This document shows, piece after piece, positions 11,740 through 24,000 of a stretch of 64,000 nt of DNA. Each line of letters opens with the position of its first letter. Positions within the stretch are counted from its first letter, which is position 1. Origin of the DNA: Dermacentor variabilis (lineage: Eukaryota > Arthropoda > Arachnida > Ixodida > Ixodidae); NCBI RefSeq assembly GCF_050947875.1, contig NW_027460335.1, positions 8,199,928-8,263,927 on the forward strand, given 5' to 3'. The position numbers and the translations under genes were made by a program. The notes under the pieces were generated by a model. The model was not told where the DNA came from, searched no databases, and saw only the letters and a list, made by a program, of their open reading frames with translations.

Positions 11740-12890
11740 AACCAAAATGCTAGTGCACGATGACGACATTCTTTATCGAGGCAACATCAGCTCTGATGGA
11801 CCAGATTTACTGCTAGTTGTCCCTCGTGATCGCCCTTCTACTGTTCTTGCTGAGCTCCACAACGCACCCACTGCCGGAAACCTTGGCACCTCCTGCACTT
11901 ACGATAGCGTTCGACGTCGTTTCTTCTGGCCAGGTCTTCAACGCTTGATGCGACGTTACGTTGCGGCTTGCAACCCCTGTCAGCGTCGAAAGAGGCCATG
12001 TAAGCAACCTGCTGGCCACCTTCTGCAATCGACGTTCCCACGGAGAGTTTTTTCCGTGTCGGCATGGACTTTCTTGGCCCCTTCCCCTCATAAAAGAGAA
12101 CAAATGAATAGCCATTGCAAGAGACTATGCGACCCGCTACGCTAGTACACGCGCCGTTCCCTCCATCTGTGCTCCATACGTAGCAGACTTTTACTTCAGG
12201 ACGCGATTCTTCACCATGGCGCGCCAAGGCAGCTGCTGACAGATCCTGGCCGCTACTTCCTGTCCCAAGTTGTCGAAGACATACCGTGTTCCTGCTCCAG
12301 CGAACAAAAACTCGCAACCGCATATCACCCACAAACGAACCGACTGGCTGAACGACTAAATCGCACCCTTACCGAGATGTTGTCTTTGTAGGTTTCAGAA
12401 GACCATCGTGATTGAGACAGCACTTTGCCCTACGTAACATTTGCATAGAACTCTACACGTCAGGATACCACCTCTTTTTCACCTTTGTACCTCTAGTTTG
12501 GTCGCCATCCCACTCTGCCTTTTGACACCCTGCTACCTTCGGTGTCGTGACGAACCACGGAATACGCTCGTGACGCCGTTGGTCGGGCTCGTATGGCTTG
12601 TCAGATTGCCTATGGTCGACTTACAGCGGCTCAGGCGTCACAAAAAAGACTCGCTACGTCAATCTTAAGTGGAAGCATGACTTCTTTCCCGGAAATCTCG
12701 TTCATCTGTGTGCTCCAATTCGCCACGTCGGCCTGTCCGCAACATTGCTGTCATGCAATAGCGGATCGTACCGGGTATTACGACAATTCAATGGCATAAA
12801 CTACGCGATCGCCCCTGTTGAAGACACGCCATCGTCATCCCAGCTACGTATTGACGTCGTCCATGTGTCCCGCTTAAAGCCATACTGTTC
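11740..12890 (+). pseudogene. Gypsy integrase relic (G2)
   Basis: An HHCC-like zinc region reads LHNAPTAGNLGT, then SVRRRFFWPGLQRLMRRYV, then CNPCQRRK. The second histidine position (usually GHLG) appears as GNLG. A core-domain remnant and the C-terminal VVHVSRLKPY follow in other frames. Confidence 0.65.
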
Positions 12891-12901
12891 ATCTAGTTCG
12901 A

Positions 12902-14110
12902 TATTTATTTATTTATTTTATTTATTTCACAATACTGCCGCTCTCAGCCGAGAGCCTAGCAGACGGGCATGGACACTTACTTTTCCCTACATCAATACAT
13001 GTGCCAGCAACACAAAGAATGAAAAAGCAACGATATTCAACAAAATACTAAAATAAGGTATATAAGCAATACAACAGAACACTAAAAAAAGCAGAATAGA
13101 ATGAACAACAACCGGGGCATATCATAGTCAAAGCAAAAACGTGAAGTATTTGGGAACAAACGAGTGTATTCATTTTTTTCTAAATACCGTTAGTTTAACA
13201 TAAAGAGAATAGGGAGCAAACATGAGAAGTCGTTAATAATCTCTTGTGATCAGCTCCAGTTGTGAAACGAACAGGGATAAAGAATTTGTCGCTGTAAATG
13301 ACAAGTTAAGTTCATGCCATTCTCTGATTACTCGAGGAAAGAATGAGCACCTGAATGCGTCCATAGAAAAGGAATACTCGGTTAGCGTATGTTCGTGTTG
13401 CTGCCGTGTTATTCTAGATTGCGAATATGAAATGTACCGGGTGATATCAATTTTATATTGACGGTGCAGCATTTGAAACAGAAATTTTAGTCGACCTTGT
13501 TTCGCTCTCGTCGATAATGTGTTGAGGCCTGAGGAAGCTAAGAGGCGTGAAGGTGCGTTAGTAGAACGATATTTGCTATGAATGAACCTTGCGGCTTTTC
13601 TTTGTACAGCTTCAAGTTTAGCTATGTTAGTTGCTTTGTAAGAAAACCTAATTGTGTTAGCGTATTCTAAAATAGGTCTCACATAGGTTTTGTAGGCCAG
13701 ACGCTTAATGTTCGTTGCAGCGATCTTTAGGCGTCTTTTTAGATAAAATAGCTTTCGTAGAGCAGTAGTTGTAATATTAGTTATGTGTGTTTCCCAATTG
13801 AGGTTTGATGTCAGCGTTATCCCTAAATATTTCTGTTGCTCAACCATGGAAAGAGGCGTGCCATTAACGATATAGATGAAATGAGAGGGTTGCTTTTTTC
13901 TTGTTACTGTCATTGCCACTGATTTGTTGACGTTAATAGACATTTGCCACTGGGAGCACCATTCGGCTAGCGTGTTAAGGGAATCAGAAATATCGAGATG
14001 GTCGTTATGGCTGTTATTTCTTTATATATCACGTAGTCATCCGCGAAGGGTTGGATTCTGCACCCTATATTATTGGTTATATCGTCAATAAAGATCAGAA
14101 ATATATCAGA
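12902..14110 (-). mobile_element. 5'-truncated CR1-like LINE
   Basis: A minus-strand LINE 3' end. Its 3' terminus is an (AAATA)n-type simple tail at 12,902-12,930, typical of CR1/Jockey-group elements and not of poly(A)-tailed LINEs. The 5' limit is around 14,100, where the RT active-site block PFADD is still readable. It sits immediately after Gypsy element G2. Confidence 0.75.
13233..13943 (-). pseudogene. CR1-like reverse transcriptase C-terminal part
   Basis: An open stretch of 236 codons covers the end of the RT domain and the C-terminal region. Motifs are QQKYLGITLTSNLNWETHIT, then VRPILEYANTIRFSY and LEAVQRKAARFIHSKY, all diagnostic of CR1/Jockey-group LINEs. The first methionine is not a real start: coding sequence continues upstream past a frameshift to the PFADD motif near 14,050. 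The enzyme would carry out target-primed reverse transcription. This copy lacks endonuclease and most of the RT. Confidence 0.8.
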
Positions 14111-14956
14111 TCAAATATATATCAAATATATCACATCAGATATCATTCGAACAGGCGACGGGACCGTGCTCCAGACCCCGAGGGTTTTGTTACGGCACAG
14201 GCGCAGACAACGGAGGGGCTCTGGGACCCGTGCCCCATCCCGAAAATGCCGAAGCCTACATTCCTCCCCCCCTCATACACACACACACATATAGTGTCAT
14301 TACCAGAGTTTTGTCACCGACATCATTTCAGGTTTCGTTTGAGTTGCTTCTACCTTTCCACGTAATATTTTATTTGGGGTAATAGCTTACTGCATCATTG
14401 TTGCCGCGGACGCGCACGGCTTTAAATTCATAATTTCTAGTTGTTCATTGAAATCCTTACAACAGGATGACGAGCGCATCAGAAGCATCAGCAGCGGCTG
14501 CCTCATCCGTACTTTCTCACTTCAACGTTGTTTTCAATTTTCACTGTAAACACCATGAACATACAAAATATGTATATATCAGATGTGCACAGGACAATCT
14601 TTATTACATTTTCTAAAAAGAAGATGTAGCCAATTAACAATTGTTTCCAAAAGTATGGATAGCCTATGCCTAGAGAACGAACATGTTGCTGATGGTTCAC
14701 CTCGCGTCAAAATACGTGCTTTGTTCACCCTGAAAAAAACAAAAAACTTCCAGACTTCAGTGAATTTTTCGCCAGACTCCTTCATGAAAGATGTGTGAAA
14801 TTCATGTGAATAATATTTGTTTCGGTATTGCTAGACTTTCTAGTAAACATTCTAATGACAAATGAAAAAAAAAGAAACAGACCTTTTCCGAATAAGTTAC
14901 AAACTTTATTAGAGATAAAAAAAATCGTCACTTGCATACAGGGTCATAAATATATA
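14110..14956. other. No gene seen
   Basis: Short tandem-like ATATATCA words occur at 14,100-14,150 and a brief (CA)n run at about 14,278-14,290. Nothing else is recognisable. Confidence 0.5.
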
Positions 14957-15573
14957 CAGGGTGTCCCAATTAACTATGATGCACCAAGATTTAAGTAAGT
15001 GCAATTGCATTATTCGAAGAAAACCTAGTGCATACCGTTTCCAGTATCGTGCAGTAGGCGTTAATAATTATTTCGTTACTGAGACACATTTAGGTAATTG
15101 TAGGTAAATGTATAGCTTAAGACGTACTCTCCTAATTGTCGAAGTGTCAGCAAGGCATTTGTATATACGCAGCCAAGGGACAGCTAACTGCTAAATTTTC
15201 AGCGACGTACTAATTGCGTATAAACTTATTCCGACTGAAAAATAAACCCCGCCAAATATCAAAAATATCACTTGACGTCGCTCCCACCCGCATCATAAAG
15301 CCCAGCCCTCAATCAGGCTCCCTGTGAGTTAGAACGAAATAAAGCAAATAAAGAAAAACCGTGATCGAGCTTGTTCCTTATCCGCCTCGCCCCGGATGAA
15401 ATATCACGTCGCGTTTGGTGCTAGTTGGAAACAAGCTGCGATAGCTGTCGTCTTAGCTCAGATAAAGTATACAGATGGTTCTTTTTGCTTTTTTCCACAA
15501 AACCTATCACCACAAAAGCGAATTGAGGCCAGTGCAAAGGTTTAAAGGCGCGTTTTGCTTCGTTCCAGTCGCC

Positions 15574-15816
15574 ATGTCTTTCTCGAATGAGCAGAAGGAA
15601 AACTTGATCCTTGCCTCGGGAGCTGCAAATGACAACAAGAGAAAGGCCGCAAACGCATATCAGTCATGGAAGTGTTGCGGTAGAAAAAATGCATCGACTA
15701 TCATCAGAAATTGTGAAAACCTGAAACAAACCAACAGCTTCCGGAAACAGCGACGGAGGACTCCATCTTTCAGTCCTAGGCCACGCATGGATGTTATAGC
15801 ATCTATGGCATGCTAG
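15574..15816 (+). pseudogene. Transposase helix-turn-helix N-terminus (DUF4817-like)
   Basis: The start MSFSNEQKENLILASGAAND, followed by KRKAANAYQSW, resembles the N-terminal DNA-binding domain seen in arthropod mariner-like proteins (style MPxSNEEKxDMILVYGE). The open frame ends after 80 codons, before any DDE/D catalytic region. The assignment rests on motif resemblance and on the surrounding inverted repeats. Confidence 0.55.
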
Positions 15817-16370
15817 CGTACGGGACGTGGCCGCCCAGATAAAAATTTTCAAGTCATCACATTGGAGGATTCTAACACACTCGCCCTTTCACTTGTACCA
15901 CCTTTACAGATGAATGCTTGGAAAATAGGGACTTCCATTATCGTCTAGATTTCTTGAATTGGGGTCCCCACAAAAGCCGATGAGTCACCGGACTTTTTGA
16001 GCAACATCATGTGCACAGATGAATGCAATATTTGCAGAAATGCCCAGGTAAATTTGCATAATACACACTATCGGAGTGACTCGAATCCACACTGGGTAGA
16101 GCGTACTCGGCGTCAGCGCCAGTGGTAGTTCAACGCGTGGTGCTGAACTTACGCTGGTACCATGATCGACCCCTTCTTCTTCGATCGTTCACTTAACTGC
16201 AAATTGATGAGTGTCACGTAGAAATGAGAGGAATGAATAGCTGCGAAGCCGCGAAACTCGCTGTTAATGCTCCTTCCGTACCATCAAGCTGATGCGCTAT
16301 TTCTTCGGGTTTAATACAGGCAAAGCCGTTGCTTTCAATCAGATTATTTGAAGCATTTGGATTATTTGAA

Positions 16371-16410
16371 GCATTTGGAGGCACCTCCATTTGGAGGTGC
16401 CTCCAAATGC
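16371..16410. repeat. Perfect 19-bp palindrome with 2-nt spacer
   Basis: Arm GCATTTGGAGGCACCTCCA (16,371-16,389) and its exact reverse complement (16,392-16,410) are separated by TT. It sits at the inner border of the right terminal inverted repeat of the transposon. Confidence 0.9.
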
Positions 16411-16607
16411 CTCAGTGACACTTTGATAACTAGGACAGTAGTTTTCGAGTTAGATAACTAATTACAATTACCTAAATAAATCTCAGTAACAAAAAAATAC
16501 TGGCGGCTACTCCACTGTATTGTAAACAATAAGCACTAGGTTTTCTCCGAGTACCGCAATTGCTCTTTTTTTTTAAAGGCTTGGTGTATGATAGTTGGGA
16601 CACCCTG

Positions 16608-17176
<569 letters not shown>

Positions 17177-18269
17177 TTTTCCAGCTACTTGAAACCATGC
17201 CTAAAGCACGTCACAAAGGAAGCAGAACTTGCGCAATTCACGCTCGCGCAGCTTATCGGCGCAAGCGAGTCTTCATATTTGTGGGCAGTCGACGAGCGGC
17301 CCCGTCGTTACATGTGCGTGAACACATGCGTGCTTTTATCTCTTACTGCAAAATCTTATAGTGGTGCAGGTTGTAGCATTATTCAACGGGCTAGCTATAG
17401 GATGCAGGTGCAGTGCGTGAAGTAAGGCTTCATTTCAGTTTTCACCAAGAAGAAAAAGCAATAGGCGATGCGAGACGAATGCAAACATAAATACCTTTTT
17501 TCGAGAACTTGGCTTCACCGCAGTTGTGGCCGAGTGTACAGGGCGCCAGCCGCGTCTCAGGTAGGTGGCCAGTTCGAAACCCACCGCCCGCACCCACCGT
17601 GAAAAAAAAGTGGGTACAGGCGCTCCCGGCGCCCGGTGGTTCTAGGGGTGTATCGCCAGGGGAGTGCTCCCCGCCGCCGAATGTCTTGCGGGGCATGTAG
17701 TTTCCAAATGTAACCCGTAAGGGTGGTTATGTTGGCAGGTCGTAATAGGGATACAGCTGTCTTCGTCACTATGACGCAGATTGTGCAGCGCACGGTTGTT
17801 TGCATAATGCAGGATTGCATTTCGGGGGCCTGTCCTTTTTCTGTTCTGCTGACAACATTATATTCTGCATCAGTAATTCTATTTCAGAAAAGTGGCCGGG
17901 GACACTGAATAAGGATACGCATTTGGAGAAATATGAATTGCTGAATAAATGTTGCAGTTTCATTTCGTTGTTACACACTACTAGTTTTTGATTTCTCGAT
18001 TCAGGTGCAATTGCAATATTCAAGTACAATTGAAATATTTCTTCCATCCTGCTCCCCATTCTATAAGCCGATGGTTTGAGGTCACGTGATCTGGCCCGCA
18101 CTGCGGTAAATTGTGTGCACTCCTCATGCCATCGTCGAAAGGTAGGCAGCTGTCCAGTTTAACTTAGCCGTCGACGCAAGGGCACCACAGTACTGCTTGA
18201 GGCGCTCCTCACGAACGATATCGCGTCCACTTCGGCGCTTAGTGACAGGCGGCCTACGTGCCTTAATCA

Positions 18270-18760
18270 TGCAAATAACAAGGGATAGGCGCTCGACCAC
18301 ACTTTTGGACTCATCATAGTTTGAGTGTTCCTTTCTTTGAAGAGAAACCAGGAATGTGGGACGGTGAGCGGAAGCACACGGGTTCTCCGAGAACGAAATC
18401 GCCGATGGTCCAAAAGTCGTCGCGTCGAAAGGTCGCTAAAGAGCGCGTGTAAGTGGGCGGGCACTTACTGAGGAAATTTCTGAAAGCCTCCACAAGTGAG
18501 TTCGATGAGCCTTGTTCAAAGGCTCATCCTGCAGCGGAGAGAGGACAAGTTTAGAGTGATCGTAGTCGATAACGGCATTTCTGCGAGTGAGAAAGTGCCA
18601 GTCAAGTATGATATCGTCAGAGCAGGACGCCAGAGTGATGATTAGTGTACAGATTGTGCCCAATAATGCCTCTTGCAGTAAAGGCATTTCGAGGTGGAAC
18701 AGGCTCGACATCCGTTGTGTGCATGACAGCCTATTAAGTCAAGGGAAGTTGGGTCATTTA
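18270..18760 (-). pseudogene. Gypsy retropepsin/pol-boundary relic, copy 2
   Basis: Minus strand reads LGTICTLIITLASCSDDIIL, then WHFLTRRNAVIDYDHSKL, the C-terminal half of a retropepsin. It is the D2 counterpart of 4,110-4,560. Confidence 0.6.
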
Positions 18761-19108
18761 GCAGCGCACGACAAGATTGCGACAACCTTTTGTTGCAAGG
18801 ATTACCCCCCCCCTCCTTTCGCGCTGCTCGAATTCATTCCTTTCGGATTTAGAAATGACGGCTAAAGTTCATCGAGCGACACAGTGCTTGCCGTCACCTG
18901 TGTGTTCGCAAATGTATTTACTTTAATGCACACATACTCCCACTACAACACGTAGCCTTGTTGAAGTACAATGTCTGTCTCAACCTTCCTCACTTGTCTT
19001 CTTCCATTCTTTCTGCGTGCTTTTTCTTTTTGTATTCCTAATTTTGCTCATCACGAATGCAAGGCTAATCAGCAGAATAATTATTCCTAGTCGTCTCAAA
19101 TTTGCGGG

Positions 19109-19131
19109 TTATATATATATATATATTTATA

Positions 19132-19187
<56 letters not shown>
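19109..19187. repeat. (AT)n microsatellite
   Basis: About 79 bp of AT/TA repeats with a few TTT interruptions. It generates spurious Tyr-Ile repeat ORFs on both strands. Confidence 0.95.
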
Positions 19188-19189
<2 letters not shown>

Positions 19190-19417
19190 CTTGCTTCAAA
19201 GCTGTGAACAAGTCACCTGCTGATGTGGGCGCTTTCTTTCGTCTGTGCATTTTACTGTGGTGATTTGGCGCAGCTGAGCAAGACGTAGCCTTTTCCGTCC
19301 ACAGTATGAAGCTGTAAAGTGTTGTATACGTACATTTCGGTACCTCTTAGAGAACCGCAGCTGGGTAAAATAATTCCGCCGGACCACTCTACGGCGTGCC
19401 TCATAAGTATATCATGC

Positions 19418-19418
19418 T

Positions 19419-19465
<47 letters not shown>

Positions 19466-19468
19466 TTT
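19418..19468. repeat. (ATTT)n microsatellite
   Basis: About 12 tandem TTTA units, adjoining the diverged SINE tail at 19,318-19,415. This may be the expanded tail of that SINE. Confidence 0.9.
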
Positions 19469-21590
19469 CATTTCATTTTCATTTGTGCCCCGATTGGCAC
19501 AGTAACGCCTCTTCCTGCTTATCGTGACGAACTGTAATGGGGGTCAATTTTCATTTCATTCTGAAATTGGAAACCCCATGTAAGGATAAGCACCATTAAT
19601 CTACCAATAGGCGTGCATCAGCTAACACGCGAAAACATTCAAAAGAATTACAGGAGGGCCTACGAAGTAAACCTTTTCGCTTGTCAAAGTATCTGATCTG
19701 TGTCCTGCCTCTTCCTTCCGATGTCCATGTGCTTCGGTGCTACTGTGTAAATAATACCATACCAGTGCTTCGGTGCTACTGTGTAAATAATACCATACCA
19801 TGTGGCGCATCATTATCTACACTTCTATCTATAGTGTTGCATTTCTTAGCCTATGGACCTACCCAGGTCGCAGTATTAGGTATGCCCGTCAAAAGGCAAA
19901 TATTAAACGTGAACTGTTATGTTGGCAAACGCACAGTGAATGGTTTAGCTAAAGCGCAGAAAAGTTAAATGAAAGTTTCTTCGCAGATTAGAGAAAACAC
20001 TTTTGTTTCTTCGCTATTTTATGTCATTTATTGCTGTATAGCACAGTCCAAAGGCAATATGGAGCTAGAAATTGTGCGAGAAGCGTGAAGTGAGTAATAC
20101 AAAAGTAATGGCTCGTTCATTGGTACTAGCACAAGCCACCCAAACAAGTATTAACACATCTATAAATATTTATGAATAAATAATATTCCCACGAAAGAGA
20201 AAAGTCCTGCTTACATGTTCACGCGTCTGCTGGCGGCACGTTCGTGTTATTTACTTATTTTTAAATATTTTGACAAAGGAAGACCTTCAATGGACTTTAG
20301 GAAAGCCTTAATTTAGGTGCAAAGTTGGGCTACAATATAGGAAAATAACATTAATTCATCTAAGCAAAAAGAATCTAGTTACAAAAGCACCATTCCCAAA
20401 CGCAATAGCAAGGAACAGCCTTACAGTCAGTACAAAAAAACGTCATTTTGAAATGACAGCACAAAAAGTAATTATCTCTTGAAGATAATAGTAATTTCTA
20501 CACAAAGATCACTTTACGAGAGTGCTGGTGCGCAAAGGAGAAAATTTTGCCATTTCGATTGCTCAGTCACTTCAACTCAAACTGCAAAAAAGGAAACACA
20601 CAAGAAAGAACATGTTCACCCGAAAGGCTACGAATTATGTAATATCTTCTTGGGTTATACATGCCAGAACCACGATAAGATTATTTACTCCATGGAGGAC
20701 TCCGGCTTATTTTCTGGAATATTTACACGTCAATATTTTTGTGGACGTCTGTGTCCAGGTTACCGCCACTAGCCTTGCTTGTGGCCGCAACGTTGACCAT
20801 CTCCGCAACTGTGCTGGCGACGGGACACCGTCTACTGCTGCGCATGCCACCTGTGTCGGAATTTCATATTCCTACGTCATCCTGTAAAAACCTCCAGTAA
20901 ATGGGATTTATTGATCCTGCCATTAATCCCGATTTTAAACATCGCCTGCACTCCAGGAATGTCGATGCACACTCATTATGGATAAAAAGTCGCATACATT
21001 TCTTTGTAAACCAGATCAGCAAGCTTTTGCACTATCCGTAGCCTCGAACAGGTCCGTGCCACCCGCGTGTCGACATCTACCAAACCATTCGTCATTTGCA
21101 AGTGCTTGCTTGGCATAATAGCTTTTTCCCGTAAGCTAACGAAGAAGTTGCCCAGAAGTGTAATGATTCGTATGTTCAGAAGAAAATTGCTAACAGTGCC
21201 GTTTATTTGCTCGTATTGCACAATGTTGTTAGCTGTGATGCATTCTGCAGTCAGTAGCGCCGTCCATAGTAGGAGAAAGCTAGCATCTTCATCTGTACCG
21301 CTGTCCGGAGAATTTCCCAATAAGACTTTTACGTCGTCCTTTGAAGTGTTTTCTCAACGGTTCTCTCAATACAACAACGTAACCACCATCCTTTGTTTTG
21401 GTTTCGAAACCGCATTTTTGGAGTCCACTGCCTCGCGTTGGACTAACTTGTTAGATTTATCCACCTCGTGTAACGCTGGACCAATTTGGTATTTAGACAG
21501 ATATTTCTGCCCGGTGTTGGGTACACTACGTAGACGAGATATCGCCAGCCGACGTTATTCAGTCTACGCATTATAGACGGCATGAAAAGG
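19469..21590. repeat. Non-coding part of large repeat D2
   Basis: No gene is seen. It is collinear with 5,160-5,545 and 6,091-7,760. A direct repeat of about 36 bp (GTGCTTCGGTGCTACTGTG and following bases) is present twice at about 19,728-19,800. Confidence 0.55.
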
Positions 21591-22860
21591 CTTAGCAGAA
21601 TTGTCGTACTTGGTTTCTCGACACAGTTCCCTGAGCTTTTGGGCATTCATGTAGTGGAGCAGAAGTTGTTGCCCACAAACTGGAGACGTTCAGCCGCGCT
21701 ATAAAATGGGCAGCAAACTGTTTCTCAACGTTGCTTCCCAACGCTGCCAGCAAAAATGCCGTTTTATTTTGCTTTACGGAAAAGGTAGGGCTAACAGGAC
21801 CATTCAAACTTTACATTGTTGCGGTGCATTTGGACAGGACCATGCCTGCAAGAGAGAGACGAAGGGGTAGTGGTAGATTTTCTATTTGATCTGTAGCCTT
21901 TGTAGCAGGCTGCGCGTTTACCACCAACTTTTTCTTCTGTAAATAGTTATACGTACGTCTGTGTGTCGGGCTTCCTCTACGTAATATTTGGTGGAGTTGC
22001 GAAGTAGCGCCTCAGAACGGGGCTGAGTAGCGGCCGCCGTTTCGGTTCTTCACTGATGTCACGGGATGCGGTGCATGGCTCGGCTACGCCCGCGCCTCCC
22101 CCCCCCCCCCGATTGCGTCGGCTCTCGTACTCACGCTTGCACGTGATCTCCCGGGAGCCTTCTGTTGCACCGATGGCACCGACGTCGATGACTGGCTGGA
22201 GATGTATGACCGGGTGAGCAGTCACAACCAATGGGATCCCACTATGATGCTGGCGACCGTGATGTTTTTATTGGTGGGAACAGCGCGTGTTGCTTCAAAA
22301 TCATGAAACCGAAATGCGTGACTGGGAGACCTGCAAGCAGAAGCGGCGAGATCTCTTCGGAAAACCATTGAGTCGGAAGGTCATCGCCAAGAAAGTATTG
22401 GCACCACGAGTTCAACGTCCGCCGATTGTTAAGTCGCCTATATACAAAACGAGTTGGCACTCTGCCGCAAGGCCGACGCTGAAACACCCGAGTCTGAAAA
22501 AGCCGGGCATGTCTTAAAGGCTTCGCTGAAGACGCTTCCTGACTTATGATTTGTAAGAACTGTACTTCGTTTAATGATGCTATCATGGAGTGCAAGCGTT
22601 TCGAGCAGGTTAAAAGCCGACGTATCTGCACGGTTTCCCTCTACAGCTGCAACATCGTCTTCTGAAAACCGACAGGTCACTCCTGCTCAGCAGCAGCAGA
22701 CTTCAGAGCAGCTAACGAAGATTGCGCGCCGTAAGCTAGAAGCCATGTGTCTTGCGCCTATGTGCCCATCTGTCAACGATACATGCGCTTCTATGGTCCG
22801 AAAATATCATGGGTCCAAAGAGAACCCGTATCAGATATTAGGCTGATAAGAATAGACGTT
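21590..22860 (+). mobile_element. Gypsy G2 5' fragment (LTR/leader plus gag)
   Basis: LTR/leader-like sequence (21,590-22,050) and gag (22,060-22,840) match 7,760-8,900. Gag words include CTDGTDVDDW (22,170-22,205, frame-shifted), LFGKPLSRKVIAKKVLAP and FPSTAATSSSENRQV. The element stops abruptly near 22,850, before the protease. Confidence 0.65.
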
Positions 22861-23050
22861 TTTGAAAAAAATGCTTGTAATATTTTTCCCAAAAAGATCT
22901 GTTTATTGACGCCAGGACACTAGAGTTTGGCTCTTGCGCAGGCATGGAGGTGTGTCTGTCTACTGCTTGTTGGGTATTTTGGAAGTTTGTGCGTACGTAG
23001 AAGCGTGTGTTAGTCTAGTGTTAGTCTACCTATTGATGTTCTTCACTTGG
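22861..23050. other. No gene seen
   Basis: A short spacer between the Gypsy fragment and the RLE-type LINE relic. Nothing is recognised. Confidence 0.4.
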
Positions 23051-23650
23051 CTGCCATGTGCTTTGTGTAGATCTTGCGTGATGCAGCGATCGTCTCCCTC
23101 ACGCCCAGATCCTTGAAGAGCCGCAGATAGTTCCGGCTGCAGAAGTGGTGCATGACTCGCTCGTGCTTAGGATCCCACGATCCAAGTGCCCCGATGACGA
23201 TCGCCTCCCCCGGTCACCTTCTGGTATTTCCGCAGCAGGTACTCGCGGACTCGCTTGCACTTCTCCTCCTTCCCCTGGCGGGACGCGTTCAGGGCTGCAG
23301 GCAGGTTGTCGAACGGGCAGGTTACGTCCACTATGATTGCCTCCTCGTGCATGCAGTGCGCATGGTGAAGACGGTGATTAGTAGATCCTACTGGCCGATT
23401 TTCGTGGGTGGCAGTGAACTTCGCGGAGGCAGCGGCTTTCACTCAGTTCACGATGTGGCTGTGGATGTTTGTGTATGCTTGACTGTGAGTCATGCAGTGA
23501 CAAATGGCATGTGGCAAGTTCCCGGGTTGACCGCCACAAATCTTACACCATTGGTCGAGGACTGTAGCCCACAGCCTCGCTGCGTTCAGGGTAACGACCT
23601 TGAGTCGGGCCCGGTGAACGAAACGCTAGTCAGCAATCCTCGTGAATTGG
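23050..23650 (-). mobile_element. 3' end of a restriction-like-endonuclease (R2/R4-group) LINE
   Basis: Minus strand reads a zinc motif CKICGGQPGNLPHAICHC (C-X2-C-X8-H-X4-C) near 23,495-23,550. It is followed by AIIVDVTCPFDNLPAALNA and SWDPKHERVMHHF. The CCHC motif followed by a (P)D...IVDVT block is the signature of the C-terminal restriction-like endonuclease of R2/R4/NeSL/Hero-type non-LTR elements. RT is not present, so this is a 5'-truncated relic with at least one frameshift (near 23,443). Confidence 0.7.
23167..23442 (-). pseudogene. RLE endonuclease domain fragment
   Basis: An open stretch of 91 codons holds the catalytic-core block VDVTCPFDN and a basic ARQGKEEKCKRVREYL helix. Its family expectation is a site-selective nuclease that nicks DNA for target-primed reverse transcription. 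The upstream acidic residue (RPD in relatives) is not evident, so activity is not expected. Confidence 0.6.
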
Positions 23651-24000
23651 CCGTACACGCAAAATAGGAACTGCTCCAGTCGGCGGTAGCGCACACCATC
23701 ACTTACCCATGACAGGGATTTTGGCAAAGGTCGTGATTTCGTGCGTTCACCAGTGCCGTCCAGAGTGTCCTGACCACCCTAGTGCGTTTCCTCAGACAAA
23801 GTGTTATGTTACCATGGGAAATGCGAGGGCCTGCTTCGAATTGTCAGGCTACACCAAGACGCCGAGAAGCATTGCAAGCCGCCGTCAAAACAGACTGGCA
23901 CTGCGTCACCGTGGCACAGGAAAGCTATGGACAGTGGCTACAAGGGCTCCTCCTCCTCCCCTTAAGTTGCCGGAAGCTTGAATAAAGACGCAATGGTCCA
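23651..24000. other. No gene recognised
   Basis: Contains short open frames only and no motif I can assign. It borders the integrase end of Gypsy G1b. Confidence 0.4.

Larger units (their letters stand above)
7900..12895 (+). mobile_element. Decayed Ty3/Gypsy element G2, gag to integrase
   Basis: In plus-strand order: LTR/leader-like sequence (7,900-8,240), gag (8,254-9,200), CCHC knuckle (9,150-9,200), protease relic (9,490-9,600), RT (10,340-10,860), RNase H/linker (10,860-11,560) and integrase (11,740-12,890). Every domain is broken by stops and frameshifts. The terminal block reads DVVHVSRLKPY, common near the integrase C-terminus of Gypsy elements. A CR1 LINE lies directly downstream. 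The 5' part recurs at 21,590-22,860 and, inverted, at 28,750-29,290. Confidence 0.75.
14957..16607 (+). mobile_element. Decayed Tc1/mariner-like transposon with long inverted ends
   Basis: The left end CAGGGTGTCCCAATTAACTA matches the reverse complement of the right end (CAGGGTGTCCCAACTATCAT). The match continues imperfectly for roughly 230 bp on each side: both carry CACCAAG, then GAAAACCTAGTGC, then GTTACTGAG, then TTTAGGTAATTGTA. A TA dinucleotide precedes the left end; the right flank is TG, so the duplication is imperfect. A transposase N-terminal relic lies at 15,574-15,816. No catalytic domain is readable, so the copy is internally decayed or deleted. Confidence 0.7.
17177..22840 (+). 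repeat. Large direct repeat, copy D2
   Basis: Collinear with 2,690-8,900. It lacks the SINE and the inverted-end insertion present in D1. It ends within the gag of the Gypsy element, where the D1 copy continues into pol. A microsatellite (AT)n at 19,109-19,187 and (ATTT)n at 19,418-19,468 are specific to this copy or longer in it. Confidence 0.7.
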
